From: Mya arenaria
Lineage: Eukaryota; Mollusca; Bivalvia; Myida; Myidae
NCBI RefSeq assembly: GCF_026914265.1
Contig: NC_069136.1
Span: 21,884,051-21,948,050 of the forward strand
Length of the DNA: 64,000 nt
Direction: 5' to 3'
Shown piece after piece: positions 1 to 11,300 of this stretch (the stretch's first letter is position 1; every line of letters begins with the position of its first letter). The position numbers were made by a program, and so were the translations under genes. The notes below the pieces were generated by a model. The model searched no databases. It was given only the letters and a program-made list of their open reading frames with translations, and was not told the DNA's origin.

Positions 1-510
1 CGAATACAATATCTTTTTTAACTATTTTTCAACAAGTATGTTAAAAATCAAATAATTTACAACTTAAACTGGCCAAATTACACTTATATCATAATAATTC
101 ACTTTACTTCAAGATTGATTGTCCATAAAAGTAAAAATAACCGAAGGTTTTGAAATTATCATTTCACATTGTGAGTTATTTTCTAGCTTATTTCTTGTTG
201 TGGAAATACACGTACTGTGTTTGTGCCGCCTGCGCCATAGGGATGACTTTGTCTGCATTGTCAATAACTTTTGAAAGTCTACTTTTTGTAGAGTCTTTAA
301 ACATAATTTGTGCCTTGGTCATGGTTAGTGGCAAACCCCTGATTTGATTTTGCTCAGTAATTAGTGGGATGTCTCTTTGTGGCAGTTACGCTAGATGTAG
401 AGCTCAAGATTTTAGGTAAAAGAGTATTCATGGAATTTAATATGGAGTATCAATATCAACCAAGTTTAACAAACAAGTTAAACCCTTAAGTATATGTACA
501 TTTCTTTCAG

Positions 511-708
511 AGGTATTTGTCTGGGATATCATAGCAGAACTTGTAAAGCTATGCACCTACCCTGCTCCGAGGAATCCATTTGAGATAGACTTTAACTATT
601 TCAATCTCTTACCACTACAAGAGAAGGTGCTTGCATCAGCGTCGATGGTGAATGTTCTCCAGAAAATACTCCTCTATACTCCAGACCATAAACCATTTGC
701 TGGACAAG
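511..708 (+). CDS. internal coding exon of an unidentified gene
   Basis: An open frame of 65 codons lies between a good acceptor (TTTCTTTCAG ending at 510) and a good donor (GTGAGT at 709). It begins with the last two bases of a split codon and ends with the first base of the next. That fits the exon at 2694 exactly: the joined codon is GTG (Val). The peptide is hydrophobic-helical and soluble-looking, beginning EVFVWDIIAELVKLCTYPAP and continuing through LLPLQEKVLASASMVNVLQK, so it is probably part of an alpha-helical repeat or scaffold domain. I do not recognise the family. Earlier exons must lie left of the window edge; I could not place one confidently in 1-510. Confidence 0.65.
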
Positions 709-714
709 GTGAGT

Positions 715-785
715 TAGTGTTAACTTACAACATACAGTTTTACTGAGCCTGACTCTCTCCCGAGAAGTTGTAGGTTCAATTCCCA
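715..785 (+). repeat. tRNA-derived SINE fragment
   Basis: The sequence contains a pol III B-box-like stretch (TAGGTTCAATTCCC at about 767-780) preceded by a tRNA-like anticodon/variable region. It begins just after the exon donor and ends in ordinary intron. It is too decayed to be a functional tRNA. The short open frame on the opposite strand here is a shadow of this repeat. Confidence 0.4.
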
Positions 786-974
786 TTTAACTGGTATTTT
801 TTCTCATGGCATCTAAATAAATACACCAGTATTGGTTTTTACCCAGGAAACAGAGTGTTTCTTATCAGATTTCTTCTTTTTTAATCTGCTAATAAGGCTA
901 TGCATGTGTGTGATCAAAAACCATTTCTCATTCCTGCATGAATATCAGTTCAAATCATTGATGAAGCTTTGATG

Positions 975-1045
975 AGAGATTGAATCCGGGGTCCTCTAAT
1001 CCAGAGTCGGATACTCTAACCTCTTGGCCACTGCACTCACCCTCG
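975..1045 (-). repeat. tRNA-derived SINE fragment, minus strand
   Basis: Read on the minus strand it gives an A-box-like TGGCCAAGAGGTTAGAG, a tRNA-like anticodon region with a long variable arm, and a B-box-like GGATTCAATC. The spacing is that of a tRNA head, but the stems are imperfect and no aminoacyl end is seen, so this is a SINE remnant. Confidence 0.45.
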
Positions 1046-1081
1046 ATGAATCAGTGTCTATTGAATGGTATCAGTGGCATA

Positions 1082-1808
1082 GGGCCAATTGTTCAGAACT
1101 GTGTTTAAGTTAACAATGTGATTTAAGTAATCATTGTTAACTTTTAAACGTAAAATATTTGATGATGTGCTTATATATTTAAATATTATACCTCACATCA
1201 ATTTGTCCCTTCTTTATATATATAATCTCGATCGGTCCGTATATTACTGTATTTTGATGAAAATCCAGTTGTATGACATCAGCGGTCCATATTATATTTT
1301 TGGCCGGTCCGGACCTCGCCAAAAATGTAATATGGACCGCTGACGTCATGCGATTGGTTAGTTCGGCTTGCTATTTTCACAACGGCAAAAATTTGTCCCA
1401 GTAAAAATTATCAGGTTTGTTAAATGAAACACATTTAAATCGCTTTAAAAATATTGTATTGTAATGAAAAGTGTTCGGTATAATATAAGAAATATAACAC
1501 ACCACTGAGGGTCATATGGCATTATAAGGACTGGTCAGTCAGCCCCCGAAAGTGAATGGACCTCGCCTAATGCCTCGGTCCATATATGATGGCTGACTGG
1601 CCGGTCCTTATAATGCCATATGACCCTCAGTGGTGTGTAATATTTCTTAAATATAGACAAGCACAGGTGAAAGGGCTGTCTGGAATCTTGTTTGACATAA
1701 GATGACAAGTATATCCATTCCAGAACAGTAGTGATTTGAATGTTAACAACTTTGACATTAACAACCTTGTTAATTTGTAACTTGTAACAAAGTTCTGAAC
1801 AATGGGCT
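1082..1808. mobile_element. MITE-like DNA element with two nested hairpins
   Basis: Ends are inverted: GGGCCAATTGTTCAGAACT on the left, and the reverse complement of GTTCTGAACAATGGGC on the right, with TA on both flanks. Inside are two separate foldbacks. One at 1273-1349 has arms of about 32 bp. One at 1486-1649 has arms of about 60 bp. The left third (AAGTTAACAATG... then TTGTTAACTTT) matches the short element at 18230-18413. There is no transposase, so the element is non-autonomous. Confidence 0.5.
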
Positions 1809-1809
1809 T

Positions 1810-1992
1810 ATTGCCTCAATGGATGGTGTGATCAAGCTCATGGCCCATGCCTCAATGGATGGTGTGATCAAGCTCATGGCCCATGCCTCAATGGATGGTG
1901 TGATCAAGCTCATGGCCCATGCCTCAATGGATGGTGTGATCAAGCTCATGGCCCATGCCTCAATGGATGGTGTGATCAAGCTCATGGCCCAT
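1810..1992. repeat. 36-bp minisatellite, 5 copies
   Basis: Five essentially identical 36-bp units (ATGGATGGTGTGATCAAGCT onward) stand directly beside the right end of the 1082-1808 element. The unit length is a multiple of three, so both strands stay open with a repeated 12-residue peptide. That follows from the period and is not evidence of coding. Confidence 0.9.
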
Positions 1993-2443
1993 AATTCAAT
2001 AATGTCTGGAGTCTGAATTTGAGACTCGGGCTCAGGAACGTTATTTTTTTTTAGATTAAACAGAAAAGCATTTCTTTTGACAAAATCTAAACAGTAAATG
2101 TCTGTACTTGCATCAATTATATGTTATTGATAATTATTTTACAAGGACGTAAGGCTTTGCAGATTTAAGAGTCAAAAAAGATTCAAGACCTCAGTATGAT
2201 AAGTTATTGGGCTGTTTTTATTAGCCACCTTAGATTTAACTTAAGTTAAAGAGTAGAATCCAAGTGTCTAAACTGGATTGTCAAAGGAATTGACCAATCA
2301 ACTGAATGGAAATCTCTGAGGCATTGGTCGAGAGCCCTTAGGCTTTGTTCAATCTGTTCATGAACTACATGTATAAATTATTGGTTATTGGTTTGGAATG
2401 GTTCTCAACAACATGTGAATGAATTATTTCTGAAATATGTATA

Positions 2444-2618
2444 CAATCAAACCCCATTGGTTTGAACTCACTTGGCTCCAATTCCTTGTTGGCTCGAACT
2501 AGATGTAGAGGACCAATTTTTTTAAACTGAAGGTTAACAATCCCGCTTCGCTCAAATTTTCCGAGGCTCGAGGTATTTTCAACAATCCTTGGGGACTTTA
2601 GCAAACGGGGTTGGACTG
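2444..2618. mobile_element. short TA-flanked MITE
   Basis: The element is about 175 bp with imperfect terminal inverted repeats: CAATCAAACCCCATTGG on the left and CAACCCCGTTTGC read inward from the right, with TA at 2442-2443 and 2619-2620. Size and TA duplication suggest a Tc1/mariner-derived MITE. It lies in the last intron of the 511-2956 gene. The open frame on the minus strand here is a shadow of it. Confidence 0.45.
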
Positions 2619-2693
2619 TAAATATATATTTATATATTTCTAGATTATTTAAATATTATAATATAATGGTGTTTCAAATTTAAATGGTTTCAG

Positions 2694-2956
2694 TGTTTGA
2701 AGAACTCCAACTCATCACAAAGCAGCATTTTGCCGCATTGGAGTCACTTGTTAAAGAACAGGGTCTCCCTATTCTCAAACAACAACAGCAGCAGCAGCAG
2801 CAACAGAGATCACAACCTAGCCAGGAACTAGGACGAACAAGAACATCATCATACAATTACCCCCAAAGTGTTCCGGCCCCACAGACTTACCAGACAAATG
2901 CGCCGGTTTCCACACAGTCATATAGTCACCAGCAGAAAACTCGTGCAATGTTTTAG
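2694..2956 (+). CDS. terminal coding exon with poly-Gln tail, same gene as exon 511-708
   Basis: The acceptor is TTTCAG at 2688-2693 and the stop is TAG at 2954-2956. The first two bases complete the codon left open by the exon at 511-708. The exon encodes about 86 residues: a helical start (FEELQLITKQHFAALESLVK), a run of nine Gln, then a low-complexity Ser/Pro/Gln/Thr/Tyr tail ending TRAMF. Phase continuity across both junctions and the change from ordered to low-complexity sequence argue that this is the true C-terminus. The in-frame ATG at 2684 lies inside the intron and is not a start. Function unknown. Confidence 0.65.
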
Positions 2957-4384
2957 AAATACTCATTAAGTGTCAGTGTGAATGTGTTATTGTCATTTTC
3001 ATTCATCAGGGGCTTGATCATGATAAATCTAACATGGTACGCATAGCATTATCACTCTGGTGTACGAGAATGGTTATTGTATGCTTGGGTGTTTTGGTTT
3101 TTTGGGGGTTGGGGGGGGGAATCATTGTGTGGTAAATTGGAATTGCTTCCAAAGCAGTGTATGGGAATCAGTGGACATGACCAAATGCGATAAGTGAATT
3201 ACAACCGTAGTAGATAATAATCTTCTTTGTTGAACAAAAGAATATATATTGATTCCAACTCCTCATGTATTTGTTTGTGGGTTTTAGTAGATCTCTTCAT
3301 TGGTTAAACAGTCGTAAGATTATTTTTATAAGGGAAATTGTGAATCATGTCAATTGTATAAGTGCTGTTAATGAAAACATTAATTGGTGTTAGTCATGTG
3401 TGGGTAATATTTACTTTTTTGTTTTTATCATTTATTTGTATAACTGAACAAGTCTGAAGGTTAAAACATGTATGTTATTTCAGTTTAAAGCTTTATTTTC
3501 AATATAACTGTATAACAAAACATGGATGTTATTTCAGTTTAAAACTTTATTTTCATTGAAACTGTATAAAAATAACTTGAAAGGCCAAGATGGTGTGGGG
3601 CCATGATTATGAACAGTCTCTAGTTTGAGTCTAGATTCAGACTGAGAAAAGTTTTTATTGCATTAAAAACAAAGAATCATTTTGTTTTACTTAAAAATAT
3701 GCCCAAAATAAACCATTTCAGAGTAGAACATGTTAAAATTTTCTTGAGGGAGTACCCCAAAGCCCCCCTGCCAAATTAGTTTCGTTTCTTAGGGAGGGGG
3801 CGCAAGTCAAAAGCTTTCGCCCCTAAGCTCTAATGTCAAATGCTGGATCCACCTTTGTCACTTAAGTTCGAACTCAGCCACTGTTTGTAATTATGGCTCC
3901 TGAATTGAATACTTGATCTGAAGGGAATACTTGCACATCAATTATAGACCTAAATATTGTGTTACTCTTTCATGTCAAGACTAGACAGAAGCAGTAATAT
4001 GATAAGGAATTATTTATTTTAAAATAGAAAAAAAAGAAATAAGGGAACAAAATAAAAGAATTGAAAGTTGTCAACATGTTATTTTTTTTGTTTTTCTTTG
4101 CTGAATTGTGCATTCTTCTGAAGAGAGTTAAAAGTTTTCTTACTCGCTTTCATTATCATGAAAGAATTTGTTTCAGAGTCATATTTTAACCTGTTATATG
4201 TTTCGTTATTTGTGAATATTAACATGGATTAATATGAACTGGCCAATGCCCTGATAATGTCCGTAAAATTGTATTTATATTGGCATGTCCGAAAGGCTGA
4301 TTACCTTCTAAATGGAAAACTAGGCAGTGAACTATTTAACAAAATGTGATTTAAATCATCACAACATTACTACACTACATGAAA
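2957..4384 (+). other. 3' flank of the + strand gene; no further gene seen
   Basis: AT-rich sequence. A likely 3' UTR follows the stop, with AATAAA-type hexamers near 3706 and 4048 that could serve as polyadenylation signals. A stretch near 3480-3570 repeats a 60-bp segment (GTATGTTATTTCAGTTTAAA and GGATGTTATTTCAGTTTAAA). I see no other coding region, tRNA or complete element. Confidence 0.4.
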
Positions 4385-5015
4385 TATTCAGATGGTATGC
4401 GAATTACAATGCATACAAATGGTATGCGCAATACAATGCATACAAATGGTATGCGCATTACAATGCATACAAATAGTATGCGCAATACAATGCATACAAA
4501 TGGTATGCGAATTACAATGCATACAAATGGTATGCGCAATACAATGCATACAAATGGTATGCGCATTACAATGCATACATATGGTCTGCGCATTACAATG
4601 CATACACATATACAAATGGTATGCGCATTACAATGCATACACATGGTATGCGAATAGCAATGCACACAGGTATGCGCATTACAATGCATACACATGGTAT
4701 GCGCATTGCAATGCACACACATGGTATGCGCATTACAGTGCACACAAATGGTATGCGCAATGCAATTCATACACATGGTATGCGCATTACAGTGCATACA
4801 CATGGTATGCGCAATACAGTGCATACAAACAGTATGCACAATTCATTGCATATACAAACAGTATGCGCAATACAATGCATACACATGGCATGCGCATTAC
4901 AATGCATACAATTGATATACGCAATACGATACATACAAATGTATGCGGATCAATGCATACAAATGATAAGCGCATTAAAATGCACAAAAAATGATATGCG
5001 CAATACAATGCATAA
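4385..5015. repeat. 27-bp palindromic minisatellite, about 23 copies
   Basis: The unit is close to ATTACAATGCATACAAATGG followed by TATGCGC. GCATAC and GTATGC occur in every unit as a dyad separated by about 5 bases, so every repeat can form a small hairpin or the array a cruciform ladder. Divergence rises toward the right end (GTATGCACAATTCATTG, GATATACGC). All long open frames here, on both strands and in several registers, result from the 27-bp period (a multiple of three). Confidence 0.9.
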
Positions 5016-5390
5016 TTATTGGACTTAACATATATGATATCACATATATTCATTAAGAAATGCATTATGATACACAATTGCATCTGAGAGGCAAGGCCAA
5101 CTGTTTTCAAGTATGGGCATGCATGCTGCCGCTGTTGAAAGAAACTGACCTCTGAGAAGCAGCGGCTCTCAGACGCCCCGCCCCATGCCAGGCGAGGCAA
5201 CCATGGGTTGCAATTTAAATCAGTTTTAACACGTGTAAAACCTCACATGTATATCTATGACATATCGTTTATTTATTGTTGAAGTACATTAAGTGCATTT
5301 AGAACATTAAGGATGACGTCACAGCTCAATATTTGGATCGACTCGGTTATGTACACTATTAAAATACAATGCACCTAATTCTTGACTCTA

Positions 5391-6911
5391 ATTATGTCTC
5401 CCCCCTCTGGGGGAGACATATTATTTTTGCCCTGTCCGGTAGTCCGTCCGTACGTCACACTTCGTTTCCGATCAATAACTGGAAAACCGCATGACCTAGG
5501 ATCACCAAACTTGGTAGGGAGGTTGGTCGTGAGGTGTAGAGGATCCCTATTGTTTTTGGGGTCACTAGGTCAAAGGTCAAGGTCGCGGCGACCCCCAATA
5601 TAAAAAACATTTCTGCTCAAATCTTGAGAACGGTTTGACCTAGGTTCACCAAACTTGGTATGCTAGTTGGTCATGACTAGTAGATGACCCCTATTGAATT
5701 TGGGGTCACTAGGTCAAAGATCAGGGTCAACGTGACCTTGAGGTGAAGAAACGGTTTCCACTCAATAACTAAAGATCCTTTGGGTCCAGGAACTTCATAC
5801 TTGGTATGCTAGTTGTTCATGACTATTAGATGACTCCTATTGATTTTGAGATCAAAAGGTCAAAGGTCAAGGTTACCTTCAGGTAAAAAAATGTTATGTT
5901 GGCAGTGACCTTAAGCTTAAAAATGGTTTCTGCTCAATAACTAAAGAAAGCTTGTACCCAGGAACTTCATAGTTGTTCATGACTAGTAGATGACTCCTAT
6001 TGATTTTGAGATCAGTAGGTCAATGGTCAAGGTCACCGTGACCTTGAGGTGAAGAAACTGTTTCCGCTCAATAACTAGAGAACGCTTGCAACCAGGAATT
6101 TCATACTTGGTATGCTAGTTGGTCATGACTAGAAGATGACCCATATTGATTTTGAGATCACTAGGTCAAAGGTCAAGGTTGCCATGACCTTGAAGTGAAG
6201 AAAAAGTTTCCGCTCAATTACTAAAGATCCTTTGGTTTCAGGAACTTCATACTTGGTAAGCTAGTTGTTCATGACTAGAAGATGACCCCTATTGATTTTC
6301 AGATCAAAAGGTCAAAGGTCAAGGTTACCTTCAGGTAAAAAATGATACGTTGGCGGTGACCTTAAGCTTAAAAATGGTTTCTGCTCAATAACTTAAGAAC
6401 GCTTGTACCCAGGAACTTCATTCTTGGTACGCTAGTCGGTCATGACTAGAAGATGACCCCTATTGATTTTGAGATCAGTAGGTCAAAGGTCAAGGTTGCC
6501 ATGACCTTGAGTTGAAGAAATGGTTACCGCTCAGTAACTAAAGAACACTTGCACCCAAGAACTTAATACTTGGTATGCAAGTTGGTTATGTAGATGATCC
6601 CTATTGATGTTGTGATCAGTAGGTAAAAGGTCATGGTCACGATGACTGTGAGCTGAAAAATGGTTTCCGATCAATAATTGAATAACGCTTGCGCCCAGGA
6701 ACTTCATACAATGCAAACTTCGTTTACATTTTCCATGATTAATCAACAACACTTTCTTCTCTTCACTATTTAATATAATCGAATAAACCAAACTTCACTG
6801 TTGGTTTGTCTCCAGTCCAAAGTTACAAATTTCATGTCCATCATTTATTTTTTCTCAGCTACGACCACACAATAGGGGAGACAAGCGCTTTTTCAAAAAA
6901 GCAATCTCTAG
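5391..6911 (+). mobile_element. Helitron-like (pearl/HINE-type) non-autonomous element 1
   Basis: The 5' end is a G/C-run palindrome (GTCTCCCCCCTCTGGGGGAGAC). A GTCCGTCCGT microsatellite follows near 5430. The core has about nine units of roughly 145 bp, each with CTCAATAACT, CTTCATACTTGGTATGCTAG and GGTCAAAGGTCAAGGT. The 3' end repeats GGGGAGACA, then has the hairpin GCTTTTT/AAAAAGC and ends CTAG before T. Bivalve pearl elements have this order of microsatellite, core repeats and 3' structure; a hairpin about ten bases before CTRR is typical of Helitrons. No coding capacity. Two core units are longer (171 bp), giving a three-unit higher-order period of about 455 bp. Confidence 0.65.
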
Positions 6912-7139
6912 TTCAAGTTCAACTGCCTTGTTTTAAGTGATGAACTTTAAATTATATATAAAATAACCATGCTATAATGTGCACTGTGGGAATAAAGATT
7001 ACTGAATGCAGTTTGGATGCTTTTGTTATTCGTTTTTTAATACTTGTTTGAATTTTGAAAGAAAAGTGGATGAGTTATTGTTTTAGCCTTGGTGTCGATG
7101 TTGTCATCGTCAGCATTCAAAAACTTAAACGTTTGCAAT

Positions 7140-7395
7140 AACTCAAAGATTATTAAAGATATTATAATGAAACTTGTAACACTTTGTTCAAGATATATAT
7201 GATAAAACTTGTGCAGTTAGAACATTAAGGATGACGTCAAGATATAATGAAACTTGTCACACTTTGTTCAAGATATTATAATAAAAGTTGTCACACTTTA
7301 TTTAAGATATTATAATGAAACTTGTTACTCTTTGTTCAAGATATTATAATGAAAGTCGTCACACTATGTTCAAGATATTACAGTTTGTCCTACTT
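7140..7395. repeat. short AT-rich tandem repeat
   Basis: About six imperfect units of 35-45 bp containing CAAGATATTATAATGAAACTTGTCACACTTTGTT. A further degenerate copy lies at 7945-8005. The left part includes a short duplicate of the segment at 5306-5320 (AACATTAAGGATGACGTCA). Confidence 0.7.
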
Positions 7396-7717
7396 TGAAA
7401 GCCAATGAGATTGCTGCATTTCGTTTTAAATTTGAAAAATATTTCCCATATTCTGCAATTCGTCCCTGATATGAACTCGATCGATACAGAGAAAATACAG
7501 TGATATTTGGTCTACGTGACTTTTCTAGAAAGTAGGCGGAGCCTGTATTGTTTACTGTAAAATGTTGATGCTGAAAAAATGTTACAAGTTGCTGAGTATC
7601 CAATGTAAGAACTTGTGACACTGTAACATCATTATAACTAGAATCAAAATTCGACATTTCTTCAAACAAAACGTTTTTAAAGAACTCATTATCACTATCC
7701 AGAATTGTAAAGTCCAT
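7370..7717 (-). CDS. possible small coding region, unidentified
   Basis: An open frame of 115 codons starts with ATG at 7717 and reads MDFTILDSDNEFFKNVLFEE at its N-terminus. Its composition is acidic and soluble in the first 50 residues, unlike the surrounding repeats. The second half is basic and runs into the 7140-7395 tandem repeat, so the 3' end is probably not genuine unless it is spliced out. The upstream sequence at 7780-7900 is less AT-rich and contains CACGTGACATCA, which would suit a promoter. No family recognised; it could be a remnant first exon or a chance frame. Confidence 0.25.
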   Translation of the reverse strand: MDFTILDSDNEFFKNVLFEEMSNFDSSYNDVTVSQVLTLDTQQLVTFFQHQHFTVNNTGSAYFLEKSRRPNITVFSLYRSSSYQGRIAEYGKYFSNLKRNAAISLAFKVGQTVIS

Positions 7718-8323
7718 GACGCTAACTTTTTAGAACAAAAGCCAACACGAGACTGCGACAATTTAATTCTTAGGTCTGCATGTACCGCACCAGACATCAC
7801 GTGACATCAAAGAACCGGTGCCGCGCCACTAGATTATTTCCCTGGCTTGTCAATCAATTTTTGGGTGGAGTCAGTTTGTCAGTCTACGTTTTGCCGGGTG
7901 TGCGGACGTGACAAACTGTAAGCAAGTTATCTTTCATATTTTTAAAAATGATACTTGTCATACTTTGTTCAAGATATTACAATTAAAACCTTGTCACACT
8001 TGTTGCCTGAGACAATGCAAATCTGTATTGCAAGGCCAGTAACTCTGGCTGTTATGCCGCTTTTTGACTGGGAAAAATACAGACACGCGTTGTTTTATAG
8101 AGCTCTGAATTAAATTACTATTCTGAAACACGGCTTTCAAATGAATGTAAAACCAGAATACGTTAAAGATAAGTTTTTAGTTAGATTTAGGATATCTCAA
8201 ATGACAGAAATTCAGTGGCATAGCTAAAGGTGCTTGTGTGCATAATTTAAAGGACATGGTAATCTATGTTTTGTATGGGCTTGTAGGAGGAACATGTGCA
8301 TTTCAGTTTAAGAAAACTATTAA

Positions 8324-8359
8324 AATGTTGAAGAGTTATGTCAAGTTTGAAATATCTTG
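8324..8359 (+). repeat. direct repeat flanking the giant foldback, left copy
   Basis: A 36-bp segment (AATGTTGAAGAGTTATGTCA and on to ATATCTTG) sits 11 bp before the foldback's left tip. It recurs in the same orientation just after the right tip. It is too long for an ordinary transposon target duplication. Confidence 0.75.
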
Positions 8360-8370
8360 AATTAAATTAA

Positions 8371-11300
8371 TGTTCGTGAAGTTGGCAGACTGGCAGCCCA
8401 GCAGCCCCGCAGCGTGAAGTCAGCAGCCCAGCAGACTGACAGACTAGCAGCGAGAAGTCAGCAGCCCAGTAGCCCAACAGCGTGAAGTCAGCAGACTGGC
8501 AGCCTAGCAGCCCCGGGCGTTTTATGGTATTTTTACTCGGGCTGGATACATGGCTTCTAGTATATGAAACATTAGAATGATAACACGTTTAATGACTTAA
8601 CAACACGGAAAATTCAGAAATTCATGTTTTCAAAGCCGAAAAAAAAAGGAAAAAAAAATAATTCACAATAATTCGTTAGCAAAATACTCTTTAATGACGC
8701 AAAATACTAAAATGAATACTTTTTAACATTTACACCATTCTTTGAGTGTGAACTAAAAACATCACTTTACTCCACTTTTCTATTTTAGTTTTCTTTCTGG
8801 CAGCCCCGGGAGTTTTATGGTATTTTTACTAGGGCTTGATACATGGCTTCTAGTATATGAAACGTTCGGATGGTAACACGTTATATGACTTAACAACACG
8901 GAAAATTCAGAAATTTATGTTTTCAAAGCCGAAAAAAATGAAAAAAAAAATCATTCACAATAGTTCGTTTGCAAAATACTCTTTAAATGACGCAAAATAC
9001 TAAAATGAATACTTTTTCAACATTTACACTATTCTTTGAGTGTGAACTAAAACATCACTTTACTCCACTTTTCTATTTTAGTTTTCTGGCAGCCCCAAGC
9101 AGCCCTGGGCAGCCCCAGGCAGCCCCGGGCGTTTTATGGTATTTTTGCTCGGGCTGGATACATGGCTTCTAGTATATGAAACGTTCGAATGATTACAAGG
9201 TTAATGACTTAACAACACGGAAAATTCAGAAATTCATGTTTTCAAAGCCGAAAAAAAAAGAAAAAAAATCATTCACAATAATTCGTTTGTCAAATACTCT
9301 TGAATGACGCAAAATACTAAAATGAATTCTTTTTCAATATTTACACTATATTCTTTGAGTGTGAACTAAAAACATTACTTTACTCCACTTTTCTATTTTA
9401 GTTTCCTTTCTGGAAGGCCCGAGCAGCCCCAGGCAGCCCCGGGCCTTTTATGATATTTTTACTCGGGCTGGATACATGGCTTCTAGTATATGAAACGTTC
9501 GAATGATAACACGTTTAATGACTTAACAACACGGACAAATCAGAAATTCATGTTTTCAAAGCCGCAAAAATATTGAAAAAAATCATTCACAATAATTCGT
9601 TTGCAAAATACTCTTTAAATGACGCAAAATAACTAAAATGAATACTTTTTCAACAATTACACTATTCTTTTAGTGTGAACTAAAAACATCACTTTTCTCC
9701 ACTTTTCTATTTTAATTTTCTTTCTGGCAGCCCCGAGCAGCCACGGGCAGCCCCAGGCAGCCCCGAGAGTTTTATGGTATTTTTACTCGGGCTGGATACA
9801 TGGCTTCTAATATATGAAACGTTCGGATGATAACAAGTTTAGTGACTTAACAACACGGAAAATTCAGAAATTCATGTTTTCAAAGCCGAAAATAATTTGA
9901 AAAAATTATTCACAATAATTAGTTTGCAAAACTTTAAATGACGCAAAATACTTAAATGAATACTTTTTCAACATTTACACTATTCTTTTTGTGTGAACTA
10001 AAAACATCACTTTACTCCACTTTTCGAGTTCACGCTTCTGACAGCCCCGAGTAGCTACGATATATTAACATGGGCTGGATACAAGACTTTAAGTATGTGT
10101 AACGTTCGAATGATTCCGAGTTTAATGACTTTAAAGCAAAGATAAGATGTGAAATGTTACAGAACACTAATTATTTAACGTAATCTTGCTAGAATTTCAC
10201 TCTTTTTTTATCGCTTTGCTAAGACGAAATCGTGCGAAGCTTGCCGTCGTTTTTTGTATAAAAAGCGCGTCTTCAAATTCAAAACATTTCATTTTGCCAT
10301 TTCAGCTGTAATTTAGTTTCCCCTTACAACAACACGCATCAAAGCGTTATATGATGAATATTGTCTTTTCTAACAACACGGAAAATTCAGAATATCATGT
10401 TTTCGACGCCGGAAAAAAAACACATAAAAAATGAAAAAAAATCTTCACAGTAGTTTGTTAACGAAACTCGCCTTTAAATGACGCAAAATACTAGAATATA
10501 TACTTTTAAAACCTTTACACCATTCTTTTCATGCAAACTTAGGCATTTCTTTATACCCACTTTTAGATTTCAGCCTTCTAGCAAATCTTGCTCGTTCCAG
10601 CAATGCCAAGCGTTTAATAGTATTTTAACCCAGGCTTGATACAAGTATTTCAGTATATGTAATGTTTGGATAATTCCACGTTAAATGAGTTCCAAGCAAA
10701 GGAAATATGTGAACTGTTTCAGAACAACAAGTATTTTACGTAATATTACTAGTAGACATGTCTTTCCTGCAATCCAAGGGAAGATAATTTAATAAAGAAG
10801 TGCAGCTTTTAAGCTTAATTTTAAAATTCTGAAATGTGTGAACGAGAATATGAGAACAGTTTCAGTATCGGTAAACTCACAAAACTGCAACAATCTATGT
10901 TTTACACATAAAAGCTTTAACCATCCTGAATATAATCAATACATAATATTAATAATAAGCCAAACATGTATTACAAAACAATATGTTCTGATGTTCTGAC
11001 CGATAATCGATTGCATAATCAACGCCAAGATAAGGCGGGGCTTATCAGTTGCCCGGCGCTTTCCTCCATGATCTCCAACAATAATGAATTGACATGACGC
11101 AGACTGCCTGTCGGACTAGCCGCTTCAAATCAGACTGACCAATCAGCGTCCAAACTAGGCGGGGCTTTTAAGTAACCCGTTGCTATCAATCGATGTTACT
11201 CTAGAGTTCCGACAAAAGGAAAATGGGAAAGCAAAAAATTCTGACTTTTTAATTTAAGCAAAGGAAAAGCAAAATGAATGAATCCTCCAAATATATCGAT

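Noticed and set aside
4375..5028. Several long open frames on both strands with Met-His-Thr or Cys-Ile repeats
   Set aside because: They result from the 27-bp repeat period (a multiple of three) and occur in several registers on both strands.
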